Of a stretch of 64,000 nucleotides of DNA, positions 40,470 to 52,066 are shown in pieces (within the stretch, counting starts at the first letter, position 1; each line of letters opens with the position of its first letter). The notes beneath the pieces were generated by a model. The model made no database searches, had not been told where the DNA came from, and worked only from the letters and a program-made list of their open reading frames with translations. Source of the stretch: Lamellibrachia columna (lineage: Eukaryota > Annelida > Polychaeta > Sabellida > Siboglinidae); contig OY759269.1 of the NCBI GenBank assembly GCA_963662155.1, positions 10,652,600-10,716,599 on the forward strand, given 5' to 3'. The position numbers and the translations under genes are program-made.

Positions 40470-42305
40470 CATGCGATAGGCGATATTTCCACGCAAAAGC
40501 CTGAATGTCATACAATGGCTCATTCGATCTTATGTGATATATGTTATAATAGGTTCTACTAACAGCGCGCGGAATGTGACATTGTAGTAGTAGCAAAAAC
40601 TCGTAACGCCCGATTCTTAATAAAACCGGTTCGTGTATCAACTGTGCATTGTTCATTATGCTTAAAGTACACCCTTTCAAAAATAAACGGAGTTGGAGCG
40701 CCGTGCGTCTGACCTTTCATTGAACCAACGTAGTCGGCTCAATTGACCAACAATAGCAGCGGCCGTCGTCCAAACGAACTCTTTAAATGCCACAATGAAA
40801 TTTCGCCCTGAGTGAGGATTCGTTGTCATGATTTTGTTGCTGTCAAAAAGTAGCGATATATTAATTAGTTATCACCACTAAAGTAATTATATAATGTTTG
40901 ATATATAATATTCCTCATACAGCGCATATACTAGGCCATTTATACGTACATTTTCAGACCTTTATGCATATGAAACCTGTCCAAAATTACTTCATGATAT
41001 CTCACCTTTCGTTATGTCCTAGCAGGCTAAATATATTATCCGGGATTATATTTCCGGCTACCGATACTAGTAGGTATATTATCAGGGAACCTCGTCCAGG
41101 GGTATAGAGGCCGATGCTATAATGCTGAAGATACTGTCGTAATGTATTATGTCGTAATGTATTATGGTAGGAATTGTTATCCGCCGATATATTATCCCGG
41201 TGATTATGTCAGAGGTATTATCCTGGTAACTTTGTCCTGAGGGAGACTGTCGCCGGATATTCGCCCGATTATCCGAGTGATGTTGTCCTGCATGATTACG
41301 GTCATAATTATTATCCGGAAGAGATTACCCTGTGAATGCTGGCATATAATGGGTAATTTTTCTGGATATACTGGTGTGGGATATTATATGGAGAGTATTT
41401 TAATTAGTGTTTAGTTTTTATATTAATTTATATAGTTTACATAAAAAATTGTTAGTACAGTATTAGTTTAGTTTAGTTTATATAATTTACATACACATTT
41501 TTGGTACAGTATTTATTTATTTTTATATTAGTTTACATAATTTCCATATTAATGTACGTCTTTAAACCAGTGTTTAATTTGTTTAAAATTAATTTATATA
41601 ATTTACATACAAAGGTTTAGCATTGTAAGTCTTAAAACCAAAGTTTAATTTTATTTATATAATTTATATAATTTACATTCCTCTTTTAGTATTGTACGTC
41701 TTAAAACCAGTGTTCATATATAGATATATAGATATTTTTAATAAGTTACAGTTTATCTATTTATATTTATTAATATACATTTATTATATTTCTTGTACAG
41801 CGCATCGATCCGCCATGCGGGAATTAGCGCTATAGAAAAATAGTATTATTATTATTATTATTGTCCTAGGAGGGACCATTATATTATACAGAGGATATTC
41901 TTCTAGGGTATATTTTCGTGGGATATTTGGAGTTGATATATTGACTGAATTTGTTGTCCGGGGATATTAACTGAGATACATTGCCCATGTGATATTTTCC
42001 GGGAGATATTGTTTATGCGATTGTGGATATTACCCGGGGAATGTGTTGTCCTGTTGGTAACCGGCGGTAATCCTGGATATGTTATCACCTAATACTCAGG
42101 CAAGAGATATTATCCGCGGATGCATTGTCCTGGTGATTATGTTGGGGGATATTATACTGTGCACACTATCCGGGGGACACTCTCGCCGGATGTCAACTGG
42201 ATTATCGTAGGGATATTGTTCTACACGATTATGGCCGGACATATTATTCAGGTAAGATACTGTCCTGTGTATTCTGACATGGACACCGTGAACATGTTCT
42301 GGTGA
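40470..42305. repeat. Dispersed module theta with cryptic GATATT/TGTCC repeats
   Basis: Paralogue of 57285-58760, in the same order. The right part is rich in the loosely periodic words GATATT, TATCC and TTGTCC. No gene. A retrotransposon tail (41400-41861) interrupts this copy only. Confidence 0.8.
41400..41861 (+). mobile_element. 5'-truncated LINE (L2/CR1-like) or SINE 3' end, inserted in module theta
   Basis: AT-rich sequence ending in CGGGAATTAGCGCTATAG and (ATT)n, the usual tail form of L2/CR1-type elements. The paralogue at about 58305 reads straight through (GAGAGTATTGTCCTAGG), so this is a clean insertion of about 460 bp. Confidence 0.75.
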
Positions 42306-43262
42306 CACTGGCGGGGTGTTGTACTAGGGGATACTGGAGGGGGTTTGTACTAGGAAATACTGGCAGCGGTGTTGTACTAGGGGATACTGGCGGCGGTGTT
42401 GTACCATGGGATATTGGCTTGGTTGTTGTACTAGGGAATACTGGCGGCGGTGTTGTACTATGGGATACTGGAGGGGATTTGTACTAGGGGATACTGGCGG
42501 CGGTGTTGTACTAGGGGACACTGGAGGGGATTTGTACTAGGGGATACTGGCGGCGGTGTTGTGCCACGGAATATTGGCTTGGGTGTTGTACTAGGGAATA
42601 CTGGCGGTGGTGTTGTACTATGGGATACTGGAGGGGATTTGTACTAGGGGATACTGGCGGCGGTGTTGTACTAGGGGACACTGGAGGGGATTTGTACTAG
42701 GGATACTGCGGCGGTGTTGTGCCACGGAATATTGGCTTGGGTGTTGTACTAGGGAATACTGGCGGTGGTGTTGTACTATGGGATACTGGAGGGAATTTGT
42801 ACTAGGGAATACTGGCGGCGGTGTTGTACTAGGGGGACACTGGAGGGGATTTGTACTAGGGGATACTGGCGGCGGTGTTGTGCCACGGAATATTGGCTTG
42901 GGTGTTGTACTAGGGAATACTGGCGGTGGTGTTGTACTATGGGATACTGGAGGGGATTTGTACTAGGGGATACTGCGCGGTGTTGTACTATGGAATACTG
43001 GAGGGGATTGTACAAGGGGATACTGGCGGGGTGTTGTACTATGGATACTGGCGGGGGTCTTGTGCTAGGGGATACTGGCGGGGGTCTTGTAATATGGGAT
43101 ACTGCGGCAGGTCTTGTGCTAGGGGATACTGGCGGGTGTTGTACTATAGGATACTGGAGAGGGTTTGTACTAGGGGATGCTGGCGGGGTGTTCTACTATG
43201 GGATACTGGCGGGGGTCTTTTACTAGGGGATACTGGCGAGGGTCTTGTACTTGGGGAAACAT
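42306..43262. repeat. 27-bp minisatellite with about 158-bp higher-order units
   Basis: Unit TGTTGTACTAGGGGATACTG plus GCGGCGG. Characteristic variant runs recur at offsets of 157, 158 and 161 bp between 42450 and 42926, a higher-order pattern of about six units. The paralogue at about 58750 has a single unit. The array runs almost into the assembly gap, so its true length is unknown. Confidence 0.93.
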
Positions 43263-43274
43263 AGTGTCTGAATA

Positions 43275-43474
43275 NNNNNNNNNNNNNNNNNNNNNNNNNN
43301 NNNNNNNNNNNNNNNNNNNNNNNNNNNNNNNNNNNNNNNNNNNNNNNNNNNNNNNNNNNNNNNNNNNNNNNNNNNNNNNNNNNNNNNNNNNNNNNNNNNN
43401 NNNNNNNNNNNNNNNNNNNNNNNNNNNNNNNNNNNNNNNNNNNNNNNNNNNNNNNNNNNNNNNNNNNNNNNNNN
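43275..43474. other. Assembly gap (200 N)
   Basis: Exactly 200 N, directly after the minisatellite. Confidence 1.
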
Positions 43475-44029
43475 AATAGGTAATGGGAAATAAGGACTAT
43501 GCAATGCCCCCATGGCTACTATCAGTTTGATTTAGCTGAGCAACATGCTACTGTGTTTGCAAGTCGTATAAAGAAAACGCAAATTAACGAAAATCCTGGA
43601 CATGTTTGGTAGGTGAAGCGAATGCAGAAATCTATATGATCAGCTAAAATATATACGATCAAAGAAAAGAGGGAGTGTTGTCCTTAGAATGGAAAGAAGC
43701 AAACATCATATCATTATTTAAAAAGGGTTCGAGAACTAAGTATATGTGGGATTGTGTACATACGTTAAATTTAGGGAAGGCTGTAAATTAGATCAGCACA
43801 GCCTGCTATGTGTGACAGTCTCACAGTCACACAGAACTGACACATGTAGCAGATGTTAGGTGTAGACTTTAAAAAAGCAAGCTCAACCTGAGAATTACCT
43901 CCAACTTGGGCTGCATTGCGAGCTGCAATTTTGATAACAGATGTTCAGGCTCTGGTTCGGTGCAATGATGTGGCGGCCAACACCGAGCTACCACTACCTC
44001 AGCATTATGGCTGGGATTTTGATAACAGA
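43475..44029. repeat. Dispersed block, second copy of 37930-38390
   Basis: Same content as 37930 onward (AATGGGAAATAAGGACTATG at the start). Confidence 0.85.
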
Positions 44030-44603
44030 TGATCAGGCTCTGGTTCGGTACAATGACGTGGCGGCCAACACCGAGCTACAACAATCAGGCTCTGGTTCGG
44101 TGCAATGATGTGGCGGCCAACACCGAGCTACAACAATCAGGCTCTGGTTCGGTGCAATGATGTGGCGGCCAACACCGAGCTACAACAATCAGGCTCTGGT
44201 TCGGTGCAATGATGTGGCGGCCAACACCGAGCTACAACAATCAGGCTCTGGTTCGGTGCAATGATGTGGCGGCCAACACCGAGCTACAACAATCAGGCTC
44301 TGGTTCGGTACAATGACGTGGCGGCCAACACCGAGCTACAACAATCAGGCTCTGGTTCGGTACAATGACGTGGCGGCCAACACCGAGCTACAACAATCAG
44401 GCTCTGGTTCGGTGCAATGATGTGGCGGCCAACACCGAGCTACAACAATCAGGCTCTGGTTCGGTGCAATGATGTGGCGGCCAACACCGAGCTACAACAA
44501 TCAGGCTCTGGTTCGGTGCAATGATGTGGCGGCCAACACCGAGCTACAACAATCAGGCTCTGGTTCGGTGCAATGATGTGGCGGCCAACACCGAGCTACC
44601 TCA
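44030..44603. repeat. 52-bp minisatellite, about 10 regular copies
   Basis: Unit CAATCAGGCTCTGGTTCGGT and following. TCAGGCTCTGG recurs every 52 bp from 44086 to 44554. Two sequence types alternate irregularly (TGCAATGATG, TACAATGACG). Diverged single copies precede it (43945, 44030), and 56512 has a lone copy. Confidence 0.95.
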
Positions 44604-44814
44604 AAATTATGGCTGGGATTTTGTGTAACACGTTTCAACAAGATTTAACAAGATTTAACAAGATTTAACAAGATTACCATCCAAGGCAATCGCCCAGATG
44701 ACAAGTGTACAATGAAGTCATTAGCTTATCGAGAGTCCAACATGTGTAACCTATGTGTAATCCGCCCTCCTGAGATACGCTAGGAGTTACACAACATGTA
44801 GATAATTTGTTCCG

Positions 44815-45090
44815 TTAATTGATTGTCCTCAGTGAGAACGAGTACTTCCTGATATCCAATCTACATTGATGCTTTACTAATGTCACCTCATATCGTCTAG
44901 TTCTATTATCTTTCTTGAGTGAGAGAACAATATTTATATCAATATTTTCATACCCATTCAATAAATTAAAACCTTGATTTTGATCTCCTCTTAACCGCCT
45001 TGTCTCTAGGGTTGTTAAACCACATTCTTTCAGTCGTTCTTCATAACAGAGGTCTCTTCCAACCAGTGGCGACTTCCTTGCCTCCAGCTC
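44815..45090 (-). pseudogene. CR1-like LINE C-terminal fragment
   Basis: The minus strand reads LCYEERLKECGLTTLETRRL, RGDQNQGFNLLNGYENID, SLKKDNRTRRYEVTLV, HQCRLDIRKYSFSLRTIN. Well preserved but lacking everything upstream, and embedded in the mosaic block. Confidence 0.85.
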
Positions 45091-45767
45091 CTGATGCAGT
45101 GACACCGTTAGCAGTTTTGATTGCAGTATGTCTGTTACAACTTACCCGAGTTACAATAGCCCCGGTCTCCCCTACATTAAACAGTTTTCACAATTCCACC
45201 GTTGGGTGGGGATGTTACGAAGGAATCCATGTGGACGTTTCGCATAGATTACATAAATCTGAACAATAGGAGGTCGTAGTTACGTTGAGTTGTTAGCAAT
45301 ATTTTCTACGTTTCGTTATCTATGTCAAAAATTCACAGTTGCGTTGCACATCGGATGTGGATCCCAAACACGTTTCGGTTCAACGTTTATGAATAAAGGT
45401 CACATGGAAGGTTAATTACTTCCACACATTACTTCTTGCATGTCATTGTTATCGTTGATCACCGAGAAGAACGGAGAACGCTTGTACCCCTGACGAAGTA
45501 TTTTGTACACTTGATACTTCTTGATAATTATTTACTTTGTTTAATTCCCGAGAAAGCATTGTGAATGTGCCAAACAATATGCGTCTCTGTTAACATCAAC
45601 TCCTTGGCTCAGTCATGTTTGCCATGTGGGCTGTATACGACGTTTGTGCGACCTTTGTTCCTGTTTCTAAGGCTACGCGCAGAGCGTTTTGATCCCGACG
45701 CAAACAATATATACTACATGAATGCGAGGCAAGTTGAAACACGCTAGCAACTAGCCGCGTGCGTATG

Positions 45768-45769
45768 TG

Positions 45770-45832
<63 letters not shown>
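45768..45832. repeat. (GCGT)n microsatellite
   Basis: About 16 units, at the same module position as 27000-27098. Confidence 0.96.
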
Positions 45833-46494
45833 AACAGTGGCTAACTATTATCGTATAGAGGAAATTCATGTTATAAAGCCCAGGCTAGGACAAACAGACA
45901 GTTTCAGTATACAGATGTTTGAAATACATTTGTTAAGGCAACGAGAGAATACACACTGCCAAATCCATAATTTTATATGAATTATACATATCACATGTAT
46001 TTGATTTGGCATTAGAACAAAAATATATGAGCGCTTTTGGGACATGTCTATGTTGTCGTTGATCTATGTAATAAATGAGTACGTTATTGTAAACTGTCAT
46101 TCTTTCACGTACCACTCTTGGTCTCTTACACGATCAATCTGGCAACAACCATCCATAACGTAATGGAATACACAACGGCTGACAGAAAATGCAAATTTAC
46201 AGCTGACATTGCCCGGTATGCACCTTAGATCAACGAATAAAAGGATACATATTACACAGAGTTTCTGTTATGAAATCATATCATAATAAATAAAATATAT
46301 CAGAATAAAAGTGACGTTTAAAAATATACGAATTATTTTATTAGCACGCCAAGCCATATCAGTCTGCCAGATTCTGTGTGACCCATGAAATTCCCCCATC
46401 TAAATATGTGTTGCCGTCGGTGCGGGAACAATCATGCCATACTATTGTCAACTTGCCGAGGTCACCATGACACAAACACGCGTCTGTGGCTCAG

Positions 46495-46610
46495 TGTGGT
46501 TCTATCTATGCTGATATCCACTATCAATCGCTTGTCGTGTTTCATCATACCTATCAATTTGCTTTGCATTCATCAATAAACAGCCAACACACAGGTAAGT
46601 CTTCGGACTT
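46495..46610 (+). promoter_or_regulatory. Promoter-like module 4: first exon and donor only
   Basis: TTTGCATTCATCAATAAACA and ACACAG|GTAAGT at 46604. The CCAAT and TATA parts have decayed. Confidence 0.35.
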
Positions 46611-46639
46611 GGTGACAAACGCACGACAGTCAACACTCT

Positions 46640-47330
46640 CCGTCGGTTCTGACAAATTTTCCGATTTAGAAGCTGCCAATCTCTTATTACAGCCCCGTTT
46701 TTGCAGTGGACATTGACAGTAGAAGTAGTTGAGTGGTGCCAATCTGTTTAGTTTTGAATGCTATTTTTGGTAGCCCCTACATTATGTGATCTCGTTATGT
46801 GAAAAGAACTCGAGTCTATTTTAACAATATTTTAACAATATATTATTTAAATCGTGAACCACTTGTGTGCACAAAGCCCACGTAACCAAATATTTATACA
46901 ACTTATATAACTTAATGTATGTTGTGATAATATCATTAGCTTGACTTGTTGCGTGTTTTCAGCAGGATCAAAATCAAATGGTGTACGTGTGTAATGACTT
47001 GTAATCAAAACTTCTTTCTTATTTCTAAGTATCAATCCACGAGGTGCATATTATGGTTGATTATTTTGCTTTACAAACGCGTGCAGTGTCGATTGTTGCA
47101 ATCATGCAGTAATAAATATATCAGTTCACGACTCGTCTCGTCTTACTCCTGGCTGTAAGAAACAATATATCTACGCTTTGTCGACAGAAATAATAAATGA
47201 ATAGTCCATTCATTATAAAGATTTATGATTAGGCCGATTAAATTCAAGAAGTTGTATGTACAGTCATTGCCAAACTCATTTATTGGACGGGTAATTATGG
47301 AACGCGATTACGTTGAACAATGTCGATAGA
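46640..47330. repeat. Dispersed repeat module beta, fourth copy
   Basis: CTGACAAATTTTCCGATTTA through GATGTCGATAGATCG, similar to 28850-29265. Confidence 0.83.
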
Positions 47331-47515
47331 TCGTCTCCATGCCGCCCTCCCCATACACCGCTCCACCCAGGTATACAGCGTTGTCTCGCTGTTTCAGTTT
47401 CTTCCCTTCCAGTCTGATATCTAGATCGTTGTTCTGCTGCCAGACCCGAAGCACCTCTATCACCTCCGAGGTTACTCTCAGTCCACGTCTGCCGAACAAC
47501 TCCTACCACTCAAAA
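47330..47515 (-). pseudogene. LINE reverse transcriptase fragment (second LINE type)
   Basis: The minus strand reads GRRGLRVTSEVIEVLRVWQQ, NNDLDIRLEGKKLKQRDN, AVYLGGAVYGEGG, the region after the catalytic motif where FxYLGGxVxxDG is conserved. The same type is at 59640-59885. Fragment only. Confidence 0.75.
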
Positions 47516-47990
47516 ATAATAAGTAGTTACCGACTGAATTGTATTATGTTATGATTGTATACACGTTAGGAATACTCAATAGGCGCACAAAGAAAGACAT
47601 GAGCTGCGTTTTTGTGTGTTTTAAAAGGCGTCACATATTGATGTGGGTTTTCGGCGACGTACCTAATACCGGCGTTCTGCACATGTCCATATCCACCCAT
47701 ATATACATATTTCTTCAATATGTGCGCCTGTGGCCACACAGAGCATGGGGGCATCAAATGTGTAGTTTGAGGAATTTCTTCCCATGTGCTAGAAAATCAT
47801 ATTACAATGGTTTCAACATGTGATTAACGTAAAATTTAAAGTTAAAAATGCACGAATTATTCCGTTAAATTCCGCCATCGAAATGTGTGTTCGCGTCGTA
47901 GAGAGAACAAGCATGCCATTGTACCTTCATACTGCTGAGTTCACGCTGACGTATGTGGCTCTTTTTTTCCACGGGAAAATCCACAACAAA
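47516..47990. other. Non-coding stretch, no recognised gene
   Basis: A 94-codon plus frame (47539-47823) contains CVFVCFKRRHILMWVFGD but has no recognised domain and no support from a paralogue. Confidence 0.4.
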
Positions 47991-48160
47991 TCCATTCGCG
48001 GATCATCCAATCGCGTGACAACCACGTCTTTTCTAATTAGTTTAACAACATTGAATTGTTAAGTATAAACAGCTATAAAGGAGAACATTTGGCAACTTGC
48101 CTTGCATTAATCAATAGACAGTCGCCAAACAGTATGCGGACTTGGTAACAAGCACGCAAC
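47990..48160 (+). promoter_or_regulatory. Promoter-like module 5 (CCAAT 48007, TATAAA 48064)
   Basis: 57-bp spacing as in modules 2 and 8. Exon-like CAACTTGCCTTGCATTAATC follows, with AACA|GTATGC as a possible weak donor. Confidence 0.42.
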
Positions 48161-48239
48161 TGTCAATATTTACTGCGCATTTTACGTAATAATACTCTTT
48201 GTGGTTTTGTCTAGGGGAAATCCACTAGATAACCATGCG

Positions 48240-48370
48240 CGATAGGCCAATCGCGGTCTCTTCTAATTGTCTTGACGGCATTGGATTGTTCAATATAAAC
48301 GGCCAGTGGCCAGCGTATCTATCAGTTTCCCTTGCATTCACCAAAGAACAGACGGCACGCAGGTAAGTCT
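48240..48370 (+). promoter_or_regulatory. Promoter-like module 6: CCAAT, TATA, initiator, first exon, donor
   Basis: The best preserved member. CCAATCGCG at 48247, TATAAA at 48294, TCAGTTT initiator with its A at 48324 (30 bp from the TATA T), a short exon through CTTGCATTCACCAAAGAACA, and CAG|GTAAGT at 48362. Spacing fits a real RNA polymerase II core promoter. Confidence 0.5.
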
Positions 48371-48419
48371 GTGGATCTGGTAACAAGCGCACAACAGTCA
48401 ATATTCTTCGTCGGATCTC

Positions 48420-49078
48420 TATTTATATATGTTCAGTAGAATGGTAGGGTATTATTCATGACGATTATTTATTACATGATTTATGCTAATATCATATCTT
48501 GCTAATTAACATTCACATTAATGATGCGTATTTTATGTGATATTTGACTGTTCCAATGTTTTATATTTTGCTTGTCTATTGAGAAATAGTTTCCGTTATA
48601 AGTTTTCTCTGTAGTAGGTCTGTTGTAACGTACCCGTGTTGCACTAGCCCCGGCCTGCCTACATTAAAATGTTTTCACAATTCCCCCGTTGGGTGGGCAG
48701 ATTACGAAGGAATCCATGTGGACATTTCACGTAGATTACGTAACAGCAGTTCGTAGTTACGTTGATTTGTTAACAACGTTATGTGTGTTTTCTACGATTG
48801 TTCCGAGTTACGTGATCGACGTCTAACATCCGCATCAGTTTATTTCGTACCCTTCGTGTAAGCGGCCGTTCGGCTTGGAGTTGTTATCACTATAGGCATT
48901 GCCCTACCAAAACTTGACAGGGAAGTGCAATGTGTCATAAGCTCTTCCAGTGGCTGCCTTTTCTCGCATGCAACGCCGGGCAACTGGGTTTGTACTATTG
49001 ATATTTCCTCAATATATGTATATATGTATCGCCCAAATACGTTTTTTCGACAGTTCAATGTGTGTGTGCCTGTGTGGG

Positions 49079-49129
<51 letters not shown>

Positions 49130-49140
49130 ATGCGTGTGTG
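48420..49140. repeat. Dispersed modules eta, delta and epsilon
   Basis: Same order as 39540-40330 and partly 56790-57300 (TTCAGTAGAATGGTAGGGTA at the start). (GCGT)n at 49076-49134. No gene. Confidence 0.83.
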
Positions 49141-49288
49141 CCAGGTTTGTTCCTGCTGTGCGCAAAACGTTTTGGTCCCGACGCATATAGTTGACACTAC
49201 ACTTTGCTGTCTATTGATGAATGCGAGGAAAGTTGACACACGCTAGCAACTAGCCGTGTGCGTGAGCGTGTGTGCGGGAGCACGCGGG

Positions 49289-49319
<31 letters not shown>

Positions 49320-50115
49320 AACAGTGGCTAGCTATTAACGTATTCAGGGAGTTCATGTCGTAAAGCCCATGACGTGAACCCTCAGAGTCTCAGTATACAA
49401 AGGTTTGATATATTATTTTTGTAAGTCAACGAGAGACTACACAAATCTACATGTGAATTATACGCATCACATATATTTTATTTGGCATTAGAAAGAAAAT
49501 ATAAGAGCGCTTCTGTGACAAGTCTATGTTGTGGTTTGACCTCTGTAATAAATGAGTACGTTATTGTAAAGTGTCGTTCTTTCGTGTACCACTCTTGGTC
49601 TCTTTCACGAGCAATCTGGCGACAACCATCCGTAACGTAATGGAATACACAACGGCTGACAGAAAATGTAAATTTACAGCTAGCATTGCCCGGTATGCAA
49701 CTTACATAAATGAATGAAAGGAAACCTATTGCATAGAGTGTATGATATAAAATCATATCATGATGAATAAAATCGATCCGAATAAATGTGACGTTTAAAA
49801 AACACACGTATCGTTCCATTAGCAAGTCAAGTCATGTCAGTCTGCCAAATTCCGTGTGACCCATGAAATCCCGCCATTTAAATGTTCGCGTCGTTGCGGG
49901 AGCAAGCCAGCCGACCGTTCTATTGCCAATTTGCCGAGGTCACCCTGACACAATCACGCGTCTTTAACTCCTCGTGGTTTTGTCTACTGGGAAATCCGAT
50001 ACATAACCTTGCTCGATAAGCCAATCGCATGTAATTTCTTGTTTACTTGACGACATTGTATTGTTGAATATAAACGGCCACTGGCCAGCATATCTATTAA
50101 TTTGCCTTGCTCCGC
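49140..50115. repeat. Mosaic repeat block, copy C
   Basis: Nearly identical to 26840-27900 over long runs (GGCTAGCTATTAACGTATTC through CGGTATGCAACTTACATAAA), including a (GCGT)n array at 49287-49320. It lacks the inverted left arm of the 27601 hairpin. Confidence 0.88.
50015..50115 (+). promoter_or_regulatory. Promoter-like module 7 (CCAAT 50021, TATAAA 50069)
   Basis: 48-bp spacing. The exon part stops at TTGCCTTGC, where another module is joined. Confidence 0.4.
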
Positions 50116-51117
50116 GAGATTTTCAGACCTTCGTGCATATGAAACCTGTGCAGAAAGGTACTTTATAATGTCCCGCCTTTTGCTATGGCTTAGAAGGTTA
50201 GGGCCGAATCAATACGTAACATGGCATTATGTACCGTGATGCACGTATGTTGCTAATTAAAGTTGTTATTGAACTACAATAATTTTTTTACAAATAATTT
50301 ATGTTACAGTTGTTCAAACAGTTTTTACTAATTTGTTACTAACATGATCTTTGGCTAGTCGGGCACTAGTTGGCAGTAGTTGGCAGTTTCTAATTGTCTG
50401 CATAGTTTCACGTTTGTACACATGCACATTGTGGTTATGGTAATTGTAAAATTTAAAAACACCTAGAGTGTCAAACTGTCCCGTCCGTAACCATTTCAGC
50501 TATTTCAATAACTTGAGTAATATCATGTCATTTAATTTTTTTGTAATATGTAACTAGGAATATTGTCAAGTTTTCTATTGACACAATTCAATAGGTAATA
50601 ACTTACATAAATAAGATAATTTTAATATTTATTACCACCACAAAAAAATGTGACGGCACTTTACTGTCCAGTGCGCAACGCTCATATAATATATCATCCA
50701 TACAAAATAAATATGCTTTTGTTTTTCCACAATGGAACACACACACCTTTTAAATAATTTAAGTGCAATAGAAAGCTTCTACCATTAATATGCATATAGA
50801 TATTAAAATTTTAATTCTCTGAATGTCTCGTCCGCAACAAAACGAATTCCACGCCTGAATCGCCCTGAACTGTTTTCTAAACGAGTCATGAAATCTGATC
50901 CTGCGCAGTTGGAATGTTGCCGACTACCACCCAGTCGTGACAACTGTATTGTTTTCGACAAACAACCAACCTGTGAGGTTGTCAGCTATGTGTGGTGTTT
51001 TGATTGATCTTAAACGACACACGCTAAATACAACACGTGCACTGAACCGGAACCCGTTTATTTTCTGCCAGTAAAAACAGTAAATATATTTGTTTCAATT
51101 ATTCAAGACACCCACTA
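50116..51117. other. Non-coding stretch, no gene recognised
   Basis: The first part (to about 50210) repeats a piece of module theta (TTCAGACCTTCGTGCATATG). The rest is AT-rich and unassigned. Confidence 0.5.
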
Positions 51118-51722
51118 TGACAACTTTGATATGTGTTGTACCACACTCTGTGTGGCAACCGTGATATGTGTTGTACCACACCCTGTATGACAACCGTGAT
51201 ACGTGTTGTACCACACCCTGTATGACAACCACGATATGTATTGTACCACACCCTGTATGACGACCATGATATGTATTGTACAACATCCTGTATGACAACC
51301 ATGATATGTATTGTACCACACCCTGTATGACAACCATGATATGTGTTGTACCACACCCTGTATGACAACCACGATACGTGTTGTACCACTCCCTGTATGA
51401 CAACCACGATATGTATTGTACCACATCCTATATAACAACCATGATAGGTGTTGTACCACACCCTGTATGACAACCATGATAGGTGTTGTATCACACCCTG
51501 TATGACAACCACGATATGTATTGTACCACATCCTATATAACAACCATGATATGTGTTGTACCACACCCTGTATGACGACCATGATATGTGTTGTGCCACA
51601 TCCTGTATAACAACCATGATATGTGTCGTACCACATCCTGTATGACGACCACGATATGTGTTGTACCACACCCTGTATGACGACCACGATATGTGTTGTA
51701 CCACACCCTGTATGACAATCAC
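51118..51722. repeat. 35-bp minisatellite, about 17 copies
   Basis: Unit TGTATGACAACCACGATATG plus TGTTGTACCACACCC. Starts at 51184 and 51219 fix the period at 35. Because 35 is not a multiple of 3 and the minus strand of the unit has no stop, all three minus frames stay open. Confidence 0.95.
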
Positions 51723-52066
51723 GAAGAGCCAGATGTCCGTGGCCAGCCTGGCAGTATTCCACAACCGCCCAGGACTGGCGTTGGGCGCTGCAGACACTTG
51801 ATGATTGTGGTGAGGACTCCCAAACAATGGAACTTCTGCTAGGATGCCATCTCTTATCAGAGCCCTGCAGTCCCGACGACTTGGCAGTGTACAACTCTGA
51901 GCCTGTGTGCGGCACTGGTGAGGAAAAGTGTAGTGACACGAGAAGAAGAAGATTTGTGTGGGTGACTGTCGTCATGCGACTGAATAGCAAACGCATGTGG
52001 CGTGAAACTCAATCTCTCAAGCAACTATCTGTAAAGCTCACGCTTATTGGCCGTTTCAATGAATAG
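51715..52066 (+). other. Unidentified coding-like segment, open on both strands
   Basis: The plus frame is open from about 51716 (RCPWPAWQYSTTAQDWRW, then LQTLDDCGEDSQTMELLLGC, LLSEPCSPDDLAVYNSEPVC), with an ATG at 51827 and a stop at 52066. Composition is balanced and unlike the repeats around it. The minus strand is open too, continuing into the minisatellite. It could be a fragment of a mobile-element gene or a captured exon. No domain recognised. Confidence 0.3.

Larger units (their letters stand above)
45160..46640. repeat. Mosaic repeat block, copy B
   Basis: Order: module delta (45160-45300), AACACGTTTCGGTTCAACG part (45370), (GCGT)n (45768-45832), long shared segment to 46250. No gene. 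Confidence 0.83.

Noticed and set aside
42302..43264. Gly/Trp-rich open frames of up to 153 codons
   Set aside because: Products of the 27-bp minisatellite, whose length is a multiple of three. No flanking coding sequence.
44030..44603. Regular repeats considered as a CRISPR array
   Set aside because: Head-to-tail 52-bp units without unique spacers, in animal DNA with no cas genes. It is a minisatellite.
51099..51996. 242- and 293-codon minus frames
   Set aside because: Mostly the 35-bp minisatellite read in overlapping frames. Only the unique part (51715-52066) is kept, as an unidentified segment.
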